In this document: positions 20,270 through 29,700 of the stretch, piece after piece
How positions within the stretch are numbered: the first letter of the stretch is position 1
Layout: the number at the start of each line of letters is the position of its first letter
NCBI GenBank assembly: GCA_006969385.1
Contig: CP030884.1
Span: 1,798,001-1,862,000, forward strand
Direction of reading: 5' to 3'
Source: Planctomycetaceae bacterium
GTDB taxonomy: Bacteria > Planctomycetota > Phycisphaerae > UBA1845 > UTPLA1
DNA length: 64,000 nt
Made by a program: the position numbers and the translations under genes
Notes under the pieces: model-generated
Seen by the model: the letters and a program-made list of their open reading frames with translations, nothing else
Told to the model about the DNA's origin: nothing
The model's database searches: none

Positions 20270-21109
20270 TCATCCGGTCAAACCAACCTGGCGATTCGAT
20301 TCAGCGAACTCCCTCGGGGCCAGGTATCCCAAGGCGCTGTGCGGACGGTCGAGATTGTAATGCCGACGCCAGGCTTCGACCTTCTGCCTGGCATCGTCCA
20401 ACGATAGGAACCAATTCTCATTCAAACATTCGGCACGTAGCCGACCGTTGAAGGCTTCGATCAGACCATTGTCCGTGGGTTTTCCACGTCGGCTGAATTC
20501 GAGCTTCACGCCATGAATGTATGCCCCGTGGTCCAAACGCTTGCTCGTAAACTCGGTGCCGTTGTCAACGCGGATGTGCTGCGGTAACGAACGCACACGA
20601 CCGATACGATCCAATACCTCTGCGACGTGGCCGCCAGTCAGCCGCTGGCCGACTTCGATCGCCAAACTCTCACGCGTAAAGTCATCGACTATCGTCAACA
20701 AGCGGAATCGGCGCCCATCGAAGAGTTCGTCGGCCATGAAATCCATCGACCAACTCTCATCGGGACGACTCGATGCCGGCGGCGGCATACGCTTAGCGAC
20801 GCTCCGATGCCTCCTCGGCTTTTTCGACCGTATGGACAGGCCTTCCTGCTTATACAGCCGATACACCCGCTTGCGATTCACAAGCCAACCTTCGCGCCGC
20901 AGCTTGATCCAGATCCGTTGGTATCCCCAACTGATGTGGACGTTCGCCAACTCGCGAATTCGTATTCGAAGCGACACCTGTTCATCGGCCACGCTGCGGC
21001 AGCGGATCGTCGAGCGCGCAAAACGCATCGTTCGGCACACCCGCCGTTCACCCACCTTAAATGCTATCTGCGTCTTCGCTACCAGCGACCGTCGTTGAAC
21101 AGGCGTCAA
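20270..21109 (-). CDS. IS3-family transposase orfB (DDE integrase core)
   Basis: The 279-residue product has an N-terminal HTH_21 region (RTMRFARSTIRCRS, then WGYQRIWIKLRREGW) and the rve core with SMDFMAD (first Asp), RVDNGTEF (second Asp) and NGLIEAFNGR (Glu), followed by the usual RRHYNLDRPHSALGYLAP tail. All catalytic residues are present. It overlaps orfA by 4 bases (TTGA). An A-rich stretch GGGAAAAAGG lies just before the orfA stop and could support -1 frameshifting to make the fused OrfAB transposase, as is known for IS3 elements. Confidence 0.92.
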   Translation of the reverse strand: MTPVQRRSLVAKTQIAFKVGERRVCRTMRFARSTIRCRSVADEQVSLRIRIRELANVHISWGYQRIWIKLRREGWLVNRKRVYRLYKQEGLSIRSKKPRRHRSVAKRMPPPASSRPDESWSMDFMADELFDGRRFRLLTIVDDFTRESLAIEVGQRLTGGHVAEVLDRIGRVRSLPQHIRVDNGTEFTSKRLDHGAYIHGVKLEFSRRGKPTDNGLIEAFNGRLRAECLNENWFLSLDDARQKVEAWRRHYNLDRPHSALGYLAPREFAESNRQVGLTG

Positions 21110-21372
21110 TGCCTTTTTCCCAGCGCATCTTGCAGCAAGGCTTTATCGAGGCTCAGATCGGCGACCAGTTGCTTGAGCCGACGAACTTCATCCTCGAGTT
21201 GCTTCAATCGGCGGACTTCGGCCACCCCCAGACCGGCAAACTTCTTTTTCCATCTGTAGAACGTTTGCTCGCTGATCTGCATCTTGCGGCAGACATCTGC
21301 CACCGCCGTCCCACTCTCCGCTTGCCGCAAGGCATACGCGATCTGCTCTTCTGTGAATCGTTTTCGTTTCAT
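21106..21372 (-). CDS. IS3-family orfA, DNA-binding subunit
   Basis: The 88-residue product begins MKRKRFTEEQIAYALRQAE and has a helix-turn-helix (VADVCRKMQISEQTFYRWKKK) followed by a leucine-zipper segment (RRLKQLEDEVRRLKQLVAD). This is typical for IS407-group OrfA, which binds the terminal inverted repeats. It is uninterrupted, in contrast to the type A orfA at 8158. Confidence 0.92.
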   Translation of the reverse strand: MKRKRFTEEQIAYALRQAESGTAVADVCRKMQISEQTFYRWKKKFAGLGVAEVRRLKQLEDEVRRLKQLVADLSLDKALLQDALGKRH

Positions 21373-21453
21373 CCTGATCAGCCTCCGAACAGAGAACGAA
21401 TTCTAACCGATTCTCTCACCCTCAGTTTGGACCAGAAATCGGGTACACGCGCA

Positions 21454-21973
21454 ATGGTCGCAATTACCGGGGTCAAGTGAGGTTCCGGTCATGGTGCTGC
21501 CCATCCCGAAGCGTCGTTATTGTTTTTGGGCTACGGGCCGTCGATGTTACATTCGTGCACGCGATAACAATCGACTTTCTACACGCAGCATATAGCAACG
21601 AGATGATTTAGCCGTATATCATGTTCTTTATCCGGAACATTGGATTTGACGTCACTCGTCATATTTTGAACCAACTGTCGGAGTTGTGTGAGGCAGCATT
21701 GTTTTCCAAATACGGAAAGCGAGTTTGGTGGTGTAGTTACTGATGAAATGGCCCACGGGAGGGCTCTCCGATAGCAACGATGCATGAATGAATCTCCTCA
21801 ATGAGGCCATCAGTAACGTGGAGAAATAACTTGATCAAATAGTTGGGATCAGGCCAGTAGGATCGACTTCGGTTGGCGGCTGATTTGTGGCACGTCGGCC
21901 AGGGCCGTTTGCGCGATGGGCGTGTGAAACGAGCAAATTACTATTAGCCAGTGCATGGCGACGGGGCATTTGA
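21454..21973. other. Intergenic stretch without a supportable gene
   Basis: About 520 bases between the type B element and the hairpin at 21974. Short open frames exist on both strands, but none has a ribosome-binding site, signal peptide or recognisable motif. Confidence 0.6.
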
Positions 21974-22030
21974 ATTCTCTGCCCGCGACTGATGCGTAGG
22001 TATCAGCGGTCTTGGTCGCGGGCAGAGAAT
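21974..22030 (-). terminator. Long inverted repeat downstream of the propeller gene
   Basis: ATTCTCTGCCCGCGAC and its perfect 16-base complement are separated by 25 bases. It lies 52 bases beyond the stop of the minus-strand gene at 22082. There is no T-run, so it may be a processing or stabilising structure rather than a classic terminator. Confidence 0.45.
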
Positions 22031-22081
22031 AGCACGGGAGAACATGAACGCACGGATGGCGGTGGCCAATGCCTTGCCTGT

Positions 22082-23422
22082 TTAACGTCGTCGGAACCGC
22101 CTGCTGCGACGATCGCCAGCGAACATCATTGCTAGGGCGAGCATCGGCATGCTCATTGGAACACCTGTCCCGCAGATGGACTCCGTGCCGCTCGTAGCTG
22201 TCTCGGTTTCAATCATGTCGCCGCCTTCCTTTTCCTCATCCTCATCACTACCGGTAGTGGACGGGTCGGTCGTTTCGTCTGGCATTGTGCCATTCTTCGT
22301 TTCATCACCATCAGCTGCGGATTCATCATCGTTGTCAGTATTTGATTCCTGCTCGATTCGAGGCGTTAGGCGCAGAACCAAGTCGCTCCTCGACGCAAGT
22401 ACGTACACACGATCTTCGTTGTCGACGGCAATCGCACTCGGGCCGTCGAGCGTATTGCCAAGGCCGTCACCATCGAGGTCGGCTATTTGAGCAATCGCGC
22501 CGTCGGTCGTGATTCTGAACACGTTATTGCTCCCGTAACCCACAACATAAGCACTTCCCTCTGAATCGAATGCGATCCGATAGGGGTTGTCCAGTTCGTT
22601 ACCGGCTCCGTCCCCATCAGCATTGATGATTTCTTCAATGTCACCATTCGGCGAAACGCGCAAGACGTTGTCACTATTGCTGCCGACCAAGTAAAGGTTG
22701 CCGGCGGTGTCGAAGTCGAAGTCGACAACACTTTCGAAATAGAAGCCGGATAGATCATCAAAGGTGTTTAGGTGGTGATAGATATATCCTTCCGGTGATA
22801 TGCGGTAGATGATGCCATAGTCGTGCACAAATACTTCGCCGAGATCGTTGACACGTACACGCCCCGGGGTGTTGAGTCCGTCCTGACGATTTGCAAGTTC
22901 GTCCACTCCACCCAGTGCCGCACTGAGCACATTCCCGGAAATCACACCGGAGACGTACACGCTACCATTGGCACCAACGGCGATCGTTCCGACTTGATTA
23001 AGATCGCCCCCCAAGCCATCTCCTGCTGGGCTTATGATTTCTCGAATTGCGCCGTTGGGCGAGATTTGAAAAACGTTGTCGCTCGTCGTGCCGCCCACAA
23101 ATACGTGGCCCAACGCGTTGACCGCCAATCCATACGCTCCGCTCAGCGTAGCGCCTTGTCCGTCCCCAGAAGCATCGATGATCTCGGTGATCTGACCGTC
23201 GAGTGTAACCTTCAGAACATTTCCCGACAGGGAACCCGCGACAAAGAGATTACCAGAGGCATCCACCACGAGGTTGGATGGCCCATCGAGCGTATTGATC
23301 CCACCGGCGCCGGATTGGTCCACCACGAGTTCAATCTCGTAGGACGCCGCTGCGGTGATCGGAGCCGCTGCCAGCATTGCACCCAACATCGAGATGATCA
23401 TCGCTCGTCGCTTTGGTTTCAT
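22082..23422 (-). CDS. Secreted NHL-repeat propeller protein with C-terminal anchor
   Basis: The 446-residue product starts with a basic N-region and signal peptide (MKPKRRAMIISMLGAMLAAA). Six to seven blades follow, with GNVLKVxxDGxITEIIDASGDGxG-type consensus, the same blade as in the protein at 18-2612. An acidic Asp/Glu/Thr-rich linker of about 50 residues then leads to ICGTGVPMSMPML..., a hydrophobic run and RRSRRFRRR, again a GC-transmembrane-Arg sorting-like end. The two proteins probably share an export or anchoring route. It is divergent from the ECF sigma gene at 23571, with 148 bp between them that must hold both promoters. Confidence 0.85.
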   Translation of the reverse strand: MKPKRRAMIISMLGAMLAAAPITAAASYEIELVVDQSGAGGINTLDGPSNLVVDASGNLFVAGSLSGNVLKVTLDGQITEIIDASGDGQGATLSGAYGLAVNALGHVFVGGTTSDNVFQISPNGAIREIISPAGDGLGGDLNQVGTIAVGANGSVYVSGVISGNVLSAALGGVDELANRQDGLNTPGRVRVNDLGEVFVHDYGIIYRISPEGYIYHHLNTFDDLSGFYFESVVDFDFDTAGNLYLVGSNSDNVLRVSPNGDIEEIINADGDGAGNELDNPYRIAFDSEGSAYVVGYGSNNVFRITTDGAIAQIADLDGDGLGNTLDGPSAIAVDNEDRVYVLASRSDLVLRLTPRIEQESNTDNDDESAADGDETKNGTMPDETTDPSTTGSDEDEEKEGGDMIETETATSGTESICGTGVPMSMPMLALAMMFAGDRRSRRFRRR

Positions 23423-23570
23423 AACGTTGCCACTTCCATGCGATATCGCTCTTTACCTTGCCGATTCAATCGGCATGCTTTCAAAGCGACACGCTTCGGC
23501 GCGGCGTCACGCCCGAATCGAGATTTTTTGCAGCCGAGCGATCGGGAAGGGTTATAATTGGTGACCAGCC

Positions 23571-24182
23571 ATGACCGACACGCAAAACGACAAGCTGAAA
23601 AAAGCCATCGCGGGTGACCGAGTCAGCTTCGAAGCGCTGTTGGCCGAAATCGGTGCGGACGTGCGAAATACCCTCAGCATCGCCGAAAAGTGGCGCAGCG
23701 TGCTGGAGGCCGACGACGTCATGCAGGTCACTTATATGGAAGCGTTTATGCGCATCGACCGGTTTAGCGGGCATGACGTCGGCGCATTTCGGGCGTGGTT
23801 GCGTCAGATTGCGCAAAACAACCTGCGCGATGCAATTAAGGGTTTGGAGCGCGATAAGCGACCGCCGCCGGGCAAGCGGGTGCAACCTGCTGCCGATAAA
23901 ACCTACGTCGCGTTGTACGACCTTGTCGGCACCATCAGCGGTACGCCCAGCAGAGTCGCGGCAGCCAACGAAATTCAAGCGTGCATCGACGCGGCGCTTG
24001 CCAAGCTACCGCCCGATTACGCCAAGGTGATTCGCCTATTCGATCTCGAAGGCCTCAGCGGCCCCGAAGTCGGGAAGGCCATCGGACGCTCGCGCGGTGC
24101 GGCGTTTATGTTGCTGGCGCGGGCGAGGGAGAAGTTGGCGGATGTGATTGGGTCGGAAAGTCGATTTTTCTCAGGTCGATAG
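23571..24182 (+). CDS. Stand-alone ECF sigma factor
   Basis: The 203-residue sigma-70-family protein has region 2 (EADDVMQVTYMEAFMRIDRF, then FRAWLRQIAQNNLRDAIK) and region 4 (LPPDYAKVIRLFDLEGLSGPEVGKAIGRSRGAAFMLLARAREKL). No kinase gene follows on the same strand: the next gene is convergent, ending 9 bases away. The nearby kinase at 25016 is on the other strand and could still be its partner. ATG 23571 is the first start in the frame. Target genes are unknown. Confidence 0.87.
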   Translation: MTDTQNDKLKKAIAGDRVSFEALLAEIGADVRNTLSIAEKWRSVLEADDVMQVTYMEAFMRIDRFSGHDVGAFRAWLRQIAQNNLRDAIKGLERDKRPPPGKRVQPAADKTYVALYDLVGTISGTPSRVAAANEIQACIDAALAKLPPDYAKVIRLFDLEGLSGPEVGKAIGRSRGAAFMLLARAREKLADVIGSESRFFSGR

Positions 24183-24191
24183 CGAGTAGCT

Positions 24192-25019
24192 TTACGGGCA
24201 ATCTTGCTCCAACTGACACGAAACGCAATCGCGCGCCAGATCATCAAACGGCAACCACACGTAATCTTCGGTGGTGTATAGCCCCTTGGTCAATGTCTGA
24301 AATTCGACGTGTCCGTCAAAGAACGCGAGGTTCGACGAGCAACTACGATCGTGCCAATCGATCGCAACATTATCAAAGGCTCGCATCCAATTGGACCATC
24401 CCCAATCGCCCATCAAGATCAGGCGCGAGGTATCACCCAGCCCTGAAGATACTCCGTGGCTTACTCGCAGCTGCTGACTTGCGGCGAACAGCGTTTGCCC
24501 GCACGGGTCAAACGGGTTGATTGATACTTGATTCGGTCCTACGACAAAGATATTCATCAGATAACTCGTGCCGTAATGCAAAAAGTGAGACGGCTGCGCT
24601 TGCGTGCTACCATCGTCGGACGGGCATTGAAACACGTCCGCGCCGACCGTTGTAATATCCTCGAGCTGGAGGTAACAATTCAAGGGCTTTCGAACCGGGT
24701 TGTTTGGGTCGGCTCCGAAGGCAACTTCGCCAAGCCCCTGACGACCACCGTAGTTCACGTTTTGATTAACACCTTTCAAAAACTTGCCGTCGTAATCATC
24801 GAAATAGGATTGCCAAGTAATGGCCAACTGGCGCAGATTCGTTTGACAGGCCGTGCGGCGACTTAAGCTGCGTGCCGCACGAAGAGACGGCAGTAGAATC
24901 GCGATGAGCAATGCGATGATGGCGATGACAACGAGCAACTCAATGAGCGTAAAGGCGCGGAAGCCACAGCGCGATGGTTGCGATGCGTAATTTATGGGTA
25001 AGAGCTTCGCCCGAATCAT
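24192..25019 (-). CDS. Type II secretion-like pseudopilin, H-X9-DG family
   Basis: The 275-residue protein has a prepilin leader and methylation motif (GFRAFTLIELLVVIAIIALL), with cleavage expected before F and Glu at +5, then a long hydrophobic helix. The C-terminal part contains DWHDRSCSSNLAFFDGHVEF, the processing-associated H-X9-DG pattern common in planctomycete pseudopilins (DUF1559-like). Its ATG overlaps the stop of the kinase gene by 4 bases (ATGA), implying translational coupling. These pseudopilins are numerous in planctomycetes and their exact role is unclear. Confidence 0.88.
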   Translation of the reverse strand: MIRAKLLPINYASQPSRCGFRAFTLIELLVVIAIIALLIAILLPSLRAARSLSRRTACQTNLRQLAITWQSYFDDYDGKFLKGVNQNVNYGGRQGLGEVAFGADPNNPVRKPLNCYLQLEDITTVGADVFQCPSDDGSTQAQPSHFLHYGTSYLMNIFVVGPNQVSINPFDPCGQTLFAASQQLRVSHGVSSGLGDTSRLILMGDWGWSNWMRAFDNVAIDWHDRSCSSNLAFFDGHVEFQTLTKGLYTTEDYVWLPFDDLARDCVSCQLEQDCP

Positions 25020-26572
25020 CGCTGCACCGCCTGGTCGCGCCGAATCGAATCGAGTATCGATCGCATTTCCAACTTCAACATCGGCATCATTCGATAGCGA
25101 TCAGCCAACTCGAATTGGTTCCGCGTTCTTTGCGAATCGCCATCCCAATGGGCTTGCATGCCGATGGCGAAATGGGCCAGGCCCGCATTGCGGTCTCCAA
25201 TTGCCTGCAACAAGGTTTCGTCATCGCGTCGATCATCGAGCCAGTACTCCATGACGAGCCGGGACGGACTGTCTGAGGGTAATCGGTCGGCAATTTCGCG
25301 CAGGTCCGCGGGTCGGCCGCTGTGCCGCGCCGCCAAGAACCAACCGATCGACATTTGTCGGAGTGCCGGTAATGCGTATTCTTCCGTGGCACGATCGAGC
25401 AGAACCGAATTGGTCAACGCGGCAACTTCCGCTTCTCGCAGTTTGTCGTTAGATCGCCATAGTTGCCGCGCTAGGTCAATCGCGACTGCGCCCGCTGCGA
25501 CAAGGACAATGCTCATTAACACCAAGACGGTGGTTTGAAACTGGTGCATTCGCGCGCGCTTGCGGATTACGTACAACAAACTGTCGCGTTTGGCTTCGAT
25601 CGGTTGGCCATCGAGGTAATTCTGAATATCGCGCGCCAACTCGCCGGCCGATTGATAGCGCCGCTCGGCGTCTTTGTTGAGACACTTCAGTAAAATGGTC
25701 TCAACTTCGTAGTTGATCTTGCGTCGCAATGTGCTGGGCGGTGTGGGCGCTGCATACAAAATGTTGTCGATCACCTCGTTCATCGGACCGACGATGGCGT
25801 ATGGAAACGCGCCCGTCAGAATCTGATACAGAATGACGCCTAGCGCATAGACATCGGTACGCAGATCGATTTTGCCGGGCACCCCGATCGCTTGTTCCGG
25901 GCTGGCCCACGGCAATGTGCCAAGAAATTGGCCCGTCATGGATAGTTGTTGATCGTGCGGCGTAGTGCCGTCGACCGCTTTGGCCAAACCGAAGTCGAGG
26001 ATAAAGGGTTGGCCGTCATGGTTGACGCGAATGTTGCCCGGCTTCAAGTCGCGGTGTAGCACCCCCATACGATGTGCCGCATTGACGGCGTCGGCGACCT
26101 GGTGGAACAGGCGCAGCGTGGATTCGATCGAAAACTCGTGGTGACTGACGTACTGATCGAGCGACGTGCCCGGAATGTAGTCCATTACGTAGTAAAACAT
26201 GCCATTGGTGGTGCCGCTATCGTGCACGGTGACGATATTTGGGTGTCGTAACTGAGCCAGCAATTCGACTTCGCGCTCGAACCGTTGCCGTTCGCGCTCT
26301 CCGCCGAAGGCGCTCGCGAGCAGTACTTTGACGGCGACATCGCGTTTGGTGGCACGCTGCGTGGCCAGAAATACAACACCCTGGCCACCGCGACTTATTT
26401 CTCGCCGAATTTCATAACCCGCAATCTCGATTTGGACGCCGCCTAAGGCAGCGCCGTCGGCAACACGCGTCTCATCGCCCGCCAGATCGACTTGCTGCAA
26501 TGCCGCGCGCACGAGTTTCATCTCGGTCGGATCGTCGGCAGTCGTGCGGGTTGGTTCGTCAAACGAGGTCAT
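25016..26572 (-). CDS. Membrane Ser/Thr kinase coupled to a pseudopilin gene
   Basis: The 518-residue Hanks-type kinase has its kinase domain at about 50-330, with SRGGQGVVF, VAVK, HRDLKPGN (HRD 173-175) and DFG intact. A transmembrane helix (TTVLVLMSIVLVAAGAVAI) lies near residue 350, followed by a helical tail of about 150 residues that is too short for a full TPR array. No zinc finger is seen. The stop codon overlaps the start of the pseudopilin gene, forming a two-gene operon. The substrate is unknown. Confidence 0.9.
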   Translation of the reverse strand: MTSFDEPTRTTADDPTEMKLVRAALQQVDLAGDETRVADGAALGGVQIEIAGYEIRREISRGGQGVVFLATQRATKRDVAVKVLLASAFGGERERQRFEREVELLAQLRHPNIVTVHDSGTTNGMFYYVMDYIPGTSLDQYVSHHEFSIESTLRLFHQVADAVNAAHRMGVLHRDLKPGNIRVNHDGQPFILDFGLAKAVDGTTPHDQQLSMTGQFLGTLPWASPEQAIGVPGKIDLRTDVYALGVILYQILTGAFPYAIVGPMNEVIDNILYAAPTPPSTLRRKINYEVETILLKCLNKDAERRYQSAGELARDIQNYLDGQPIEAKRDSLLYVIRKRARMHQFQTTVLVLMSIVLVAAGAVAIDLARQLWRSNDKLREAEVAALTNSVLLDRATEEYALPALRQMSIGWFLAARHSGRPADLREIADRLPSDSPSRLVMEYWLDDRRDDETLLQAIGDRNAGLAHFAIGMQAHWDGDSQRTRNQFELADRYRMMPMLKLEMRSILDSIRRDQAVQR

Positions 26573-26774
26573 TTTGACAATGCCATTGTCGAGCGGTGTT
26601 TTCTAAGTTACACGCCATCAAACATTGACGTCGTTCGGAACAATTAAGGCGACGTCGGGTCGTTCACCGTCACAGAAAATTTTGTGCGGCAGTGTTGCTT
26701 CGTGCAATCGGAGAGTCGGTCTATGTCCACAGCGTCTACGATTGCCTCGAAACGTAGAACGATCCTTGACTGCC

Positions 26775-29700
26775 TTAGCACCCACCACTCAACAAGAGTT
26801 GCACGAATTCGGCCACGTCTAAGCTGTCGACGGCGTTGTCGTTATTGACGTCGACGCGTTCGCGCTGCGCCGGCGCGCTCGGCGGAGACAACACGAAGCC
26901 CACGAACGACGGCACATCTGCGACAGTGACCGAGCCGTCTTCGTTCGTATCACCTGCGATACAAGCCGAGGCCGGCCCGATGGCTGCACCGAGCGGTAAT
27001 GCTAATCCGTTGACATCTAAGGGGGATGCCATCACCGTAACGGCGCGCGATGGCAGCACCGCAATCCGCGCCGTCGAGAAAATCGCCGATTGGTCATCGA
27101 AGTCGACCTCTACCGGAATATCATCACGGGACATTCCGATGATAATTGCGCTCGATGAAGCGGCATCCCATACAATAGAAGACACGAAACGCATATCGCT
27201 AATTGAGTAAATTGCGGGATTGCTCAACGGCGTCGGCGATGCAACATTGAGATCATACCGAACCACCTGGGTATCGGTAGCGCCGGGAGTCGTTAGCGCG
27301 GTTCCAAAAAAGATCGTGCCTCCGTCGGATGAAGGCACCCACGTCATTGCTCTGGGCGCTTCGATCGGCGCGCTCAGGTTGCCGAGCTCCACATCATGAA
27401 GATGAATTCCCAAGGTCGTATCCCATATTCTCAGCCATTGATTGTTGTTGAGTGAATTACTTGCGGCAACCAACAGATGGCCATCGTTGTCAACTTCGAT
27501 CTCACGAATGTGAGACAAATCGGGATTGAATATGAAGGTGTCGCAGTTGAACCCCAGCGCGGGTTGAGTTCCTGCCGCCTGAGGCGATTCACCGTACAAA
27601 TGCGTGATCGCCGGCGTTGCGTCCGAAAGATCGACGCGGGCGACCGATCGATACGGACACAGGATCGTCGGATCATCCAGGTCGACATACACTGGACCGA
27701 CATAAACGATATCGGGGTTACTCGGGTCAAATGCGGCATCAAACAATGCACCGCCATTAAACTCGTCGCCGATGCCGGGCACGGGGTTGACAAACACAGT
27801 TGCGGGAGTTCCATCAACCGTGACCATTTGCATTTCAGGGCCAAGGACGACGGCGGCATCGCTTAAACGAATCAGTCCGTCAACCACGTTCAATTGATAA
27901 AGTTCTCCATCACCATCTGTGATGATGCGATGATTGCCGCGGACGCCAGCGGGTCCAGGGCGGCTGGCAGCCGATTGCAACGGGCCTGCGGGCGTATTAT
28001 CAAGATTGACGGGCACTAACACATCATCCTGGAGCTCCGTCGCCAGTTTGCCTGCGACGACCAAGGACCCAGCGGGTAATGTCGGCACTTGCGGCGCAAC
28101 CGGCGACATATCGAGGTCGAGACCGCAAGACGACAGTTCGCTGAGTCGCCCCTGCAATCCGTCGACAAGTAATAAGTCATACAGATCGCCGTACACGTCG
28201 GAGCTGGAGGGGTGATCTAGGCAGTAGTTTCCACCATTGGTTGCCTGCCCGATTTCGGCAAGTTGATACAACACATCTTTGTTGGTGTAAGTGTTGTCGC
28301 CGGTAAGATCGCGACATGTGGTTGTGCATTGAATTGCCGGGTCGAAGTTGTCGATTTCGACGCAGCCGAAGTCGAAACCGAAGAATATGCCGGAAAGCCT
28401 AAGCTCGACGTAAGTGCCGCGCGTAAAGTCCAGATCACCGCGCGGAAACACGCCAAAAAACGTCGCGAATTCGCCACTGGTAATCGATCCCGGTCGTCCC
28501 TCGGGCGGTGGCGTGATCGTCGCGAGATGAATCGTCTGCCCTTGGTACACCCCGGGCGCGTCACTCAAATAGACGTTGAAAAACAGGAGTTCGGGTACAA
28601 CTGGCAAACAGGTGTAGCGATAATTGAACGCAACCAGTACCGAATCGCCCTCGGCCCGCGCGAAGGTGCCTTTTGCAACCGCATCGCCGAATTGAAAGGC
28701 CTGCATCTGCATCGCAAATCCATCATCGATAGCAATGCGACTGACATTGTTATTGCGATCCACCCGCAAGTCGTAATCGCATTCGTTCTCAAAATCGATC
28801 ACGCCCAGCGAGAATCCGAGTAACGGAATATCGACGATTTGAGCACCCACTCCCATCGTCAGATTCTCGTAGTAAACACGCTGGAAGCCGGTGTTCAAGA
28901 TCGCGTCGTCGCCGAGTACGAGATCACGGACGTACACGGCTTCGGGATAGGGCGACATCGTATAATCCTCTTCATTCACGATATCGACTCGACCGTTGTT
29001 GAGTACATCCAATGTGTCGATGGTCCAGATGCTGTTAAATCCGGGGTCACTTGGCGGTAATTGAAACGCGCCACTCGGATAGGCGTCGGGATCCATCGGG
29101 TCGGGAACAAACGTCACATCTTCCGAGCGCGCCTCGAATAGGCGTCCTTGTTCGCCAAACGAAGCGGGCAGAATCGATTGCACCGACAAGCAACTGTCGG
29201 TAAAGACGCTCGGTGCTTCGTCGGGGTCGAATTCGAAATACCGATCGCCTCGAACAGTAATGGCGCAATCGCGAATCTCGCTCTCATTCAGCGAGACGAT
29301 CGTTCCGCCGACGTAGGAACCACAGTCATCCGGAACCTCGTCATCATCAAAGTTGAGAATATTGACGTGTTCGATCAACGCGTTGTCGAGCAGCATCTCA
29401 CCGAGCACAACTAGGGTACCCCATTGCGCGACGGCCGCGGGATCGTCGCACGTTGCCGTCGGCGGCGCAGCGCCCTGCAAATCGAGTTCGCCGCTAAAGA
29501 CGAAGCCTTGACCGACATTGAGTTGCACCATGCCGGAACCCGTCACCCGATCGATATAAATCGAACTTTGGCTGGGAGACACGTCATCTTCCAAACCGGC
29601 ATTCACGACAATCCGACCGTTGGGCCCCAACTCGATACGACCCGGAGCACCGGGCAGCAGCGGCTCACCTTTAACGATGCCCGTATCAAATAACACGAGG

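Larger units (their letters stand above)
20222..21453 (-). mobile_element. Intact IS3-family (IS407-like) element, type B
   Basis: The 1232-bp element is bounded by imperfect inverted repeats starting TGCGC[C/G]TGTACCC. It carries overlapping orfA and orfB, both uninterrupted, on the minus strand. The last bases at each end (TG...CA) fit the IS3 family, and the protein sequences fit the IS407 group. No target duplication is seen (GGCC left, ATGG right), which suggests later rearrangement of one flank. Confidence 0.8.
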
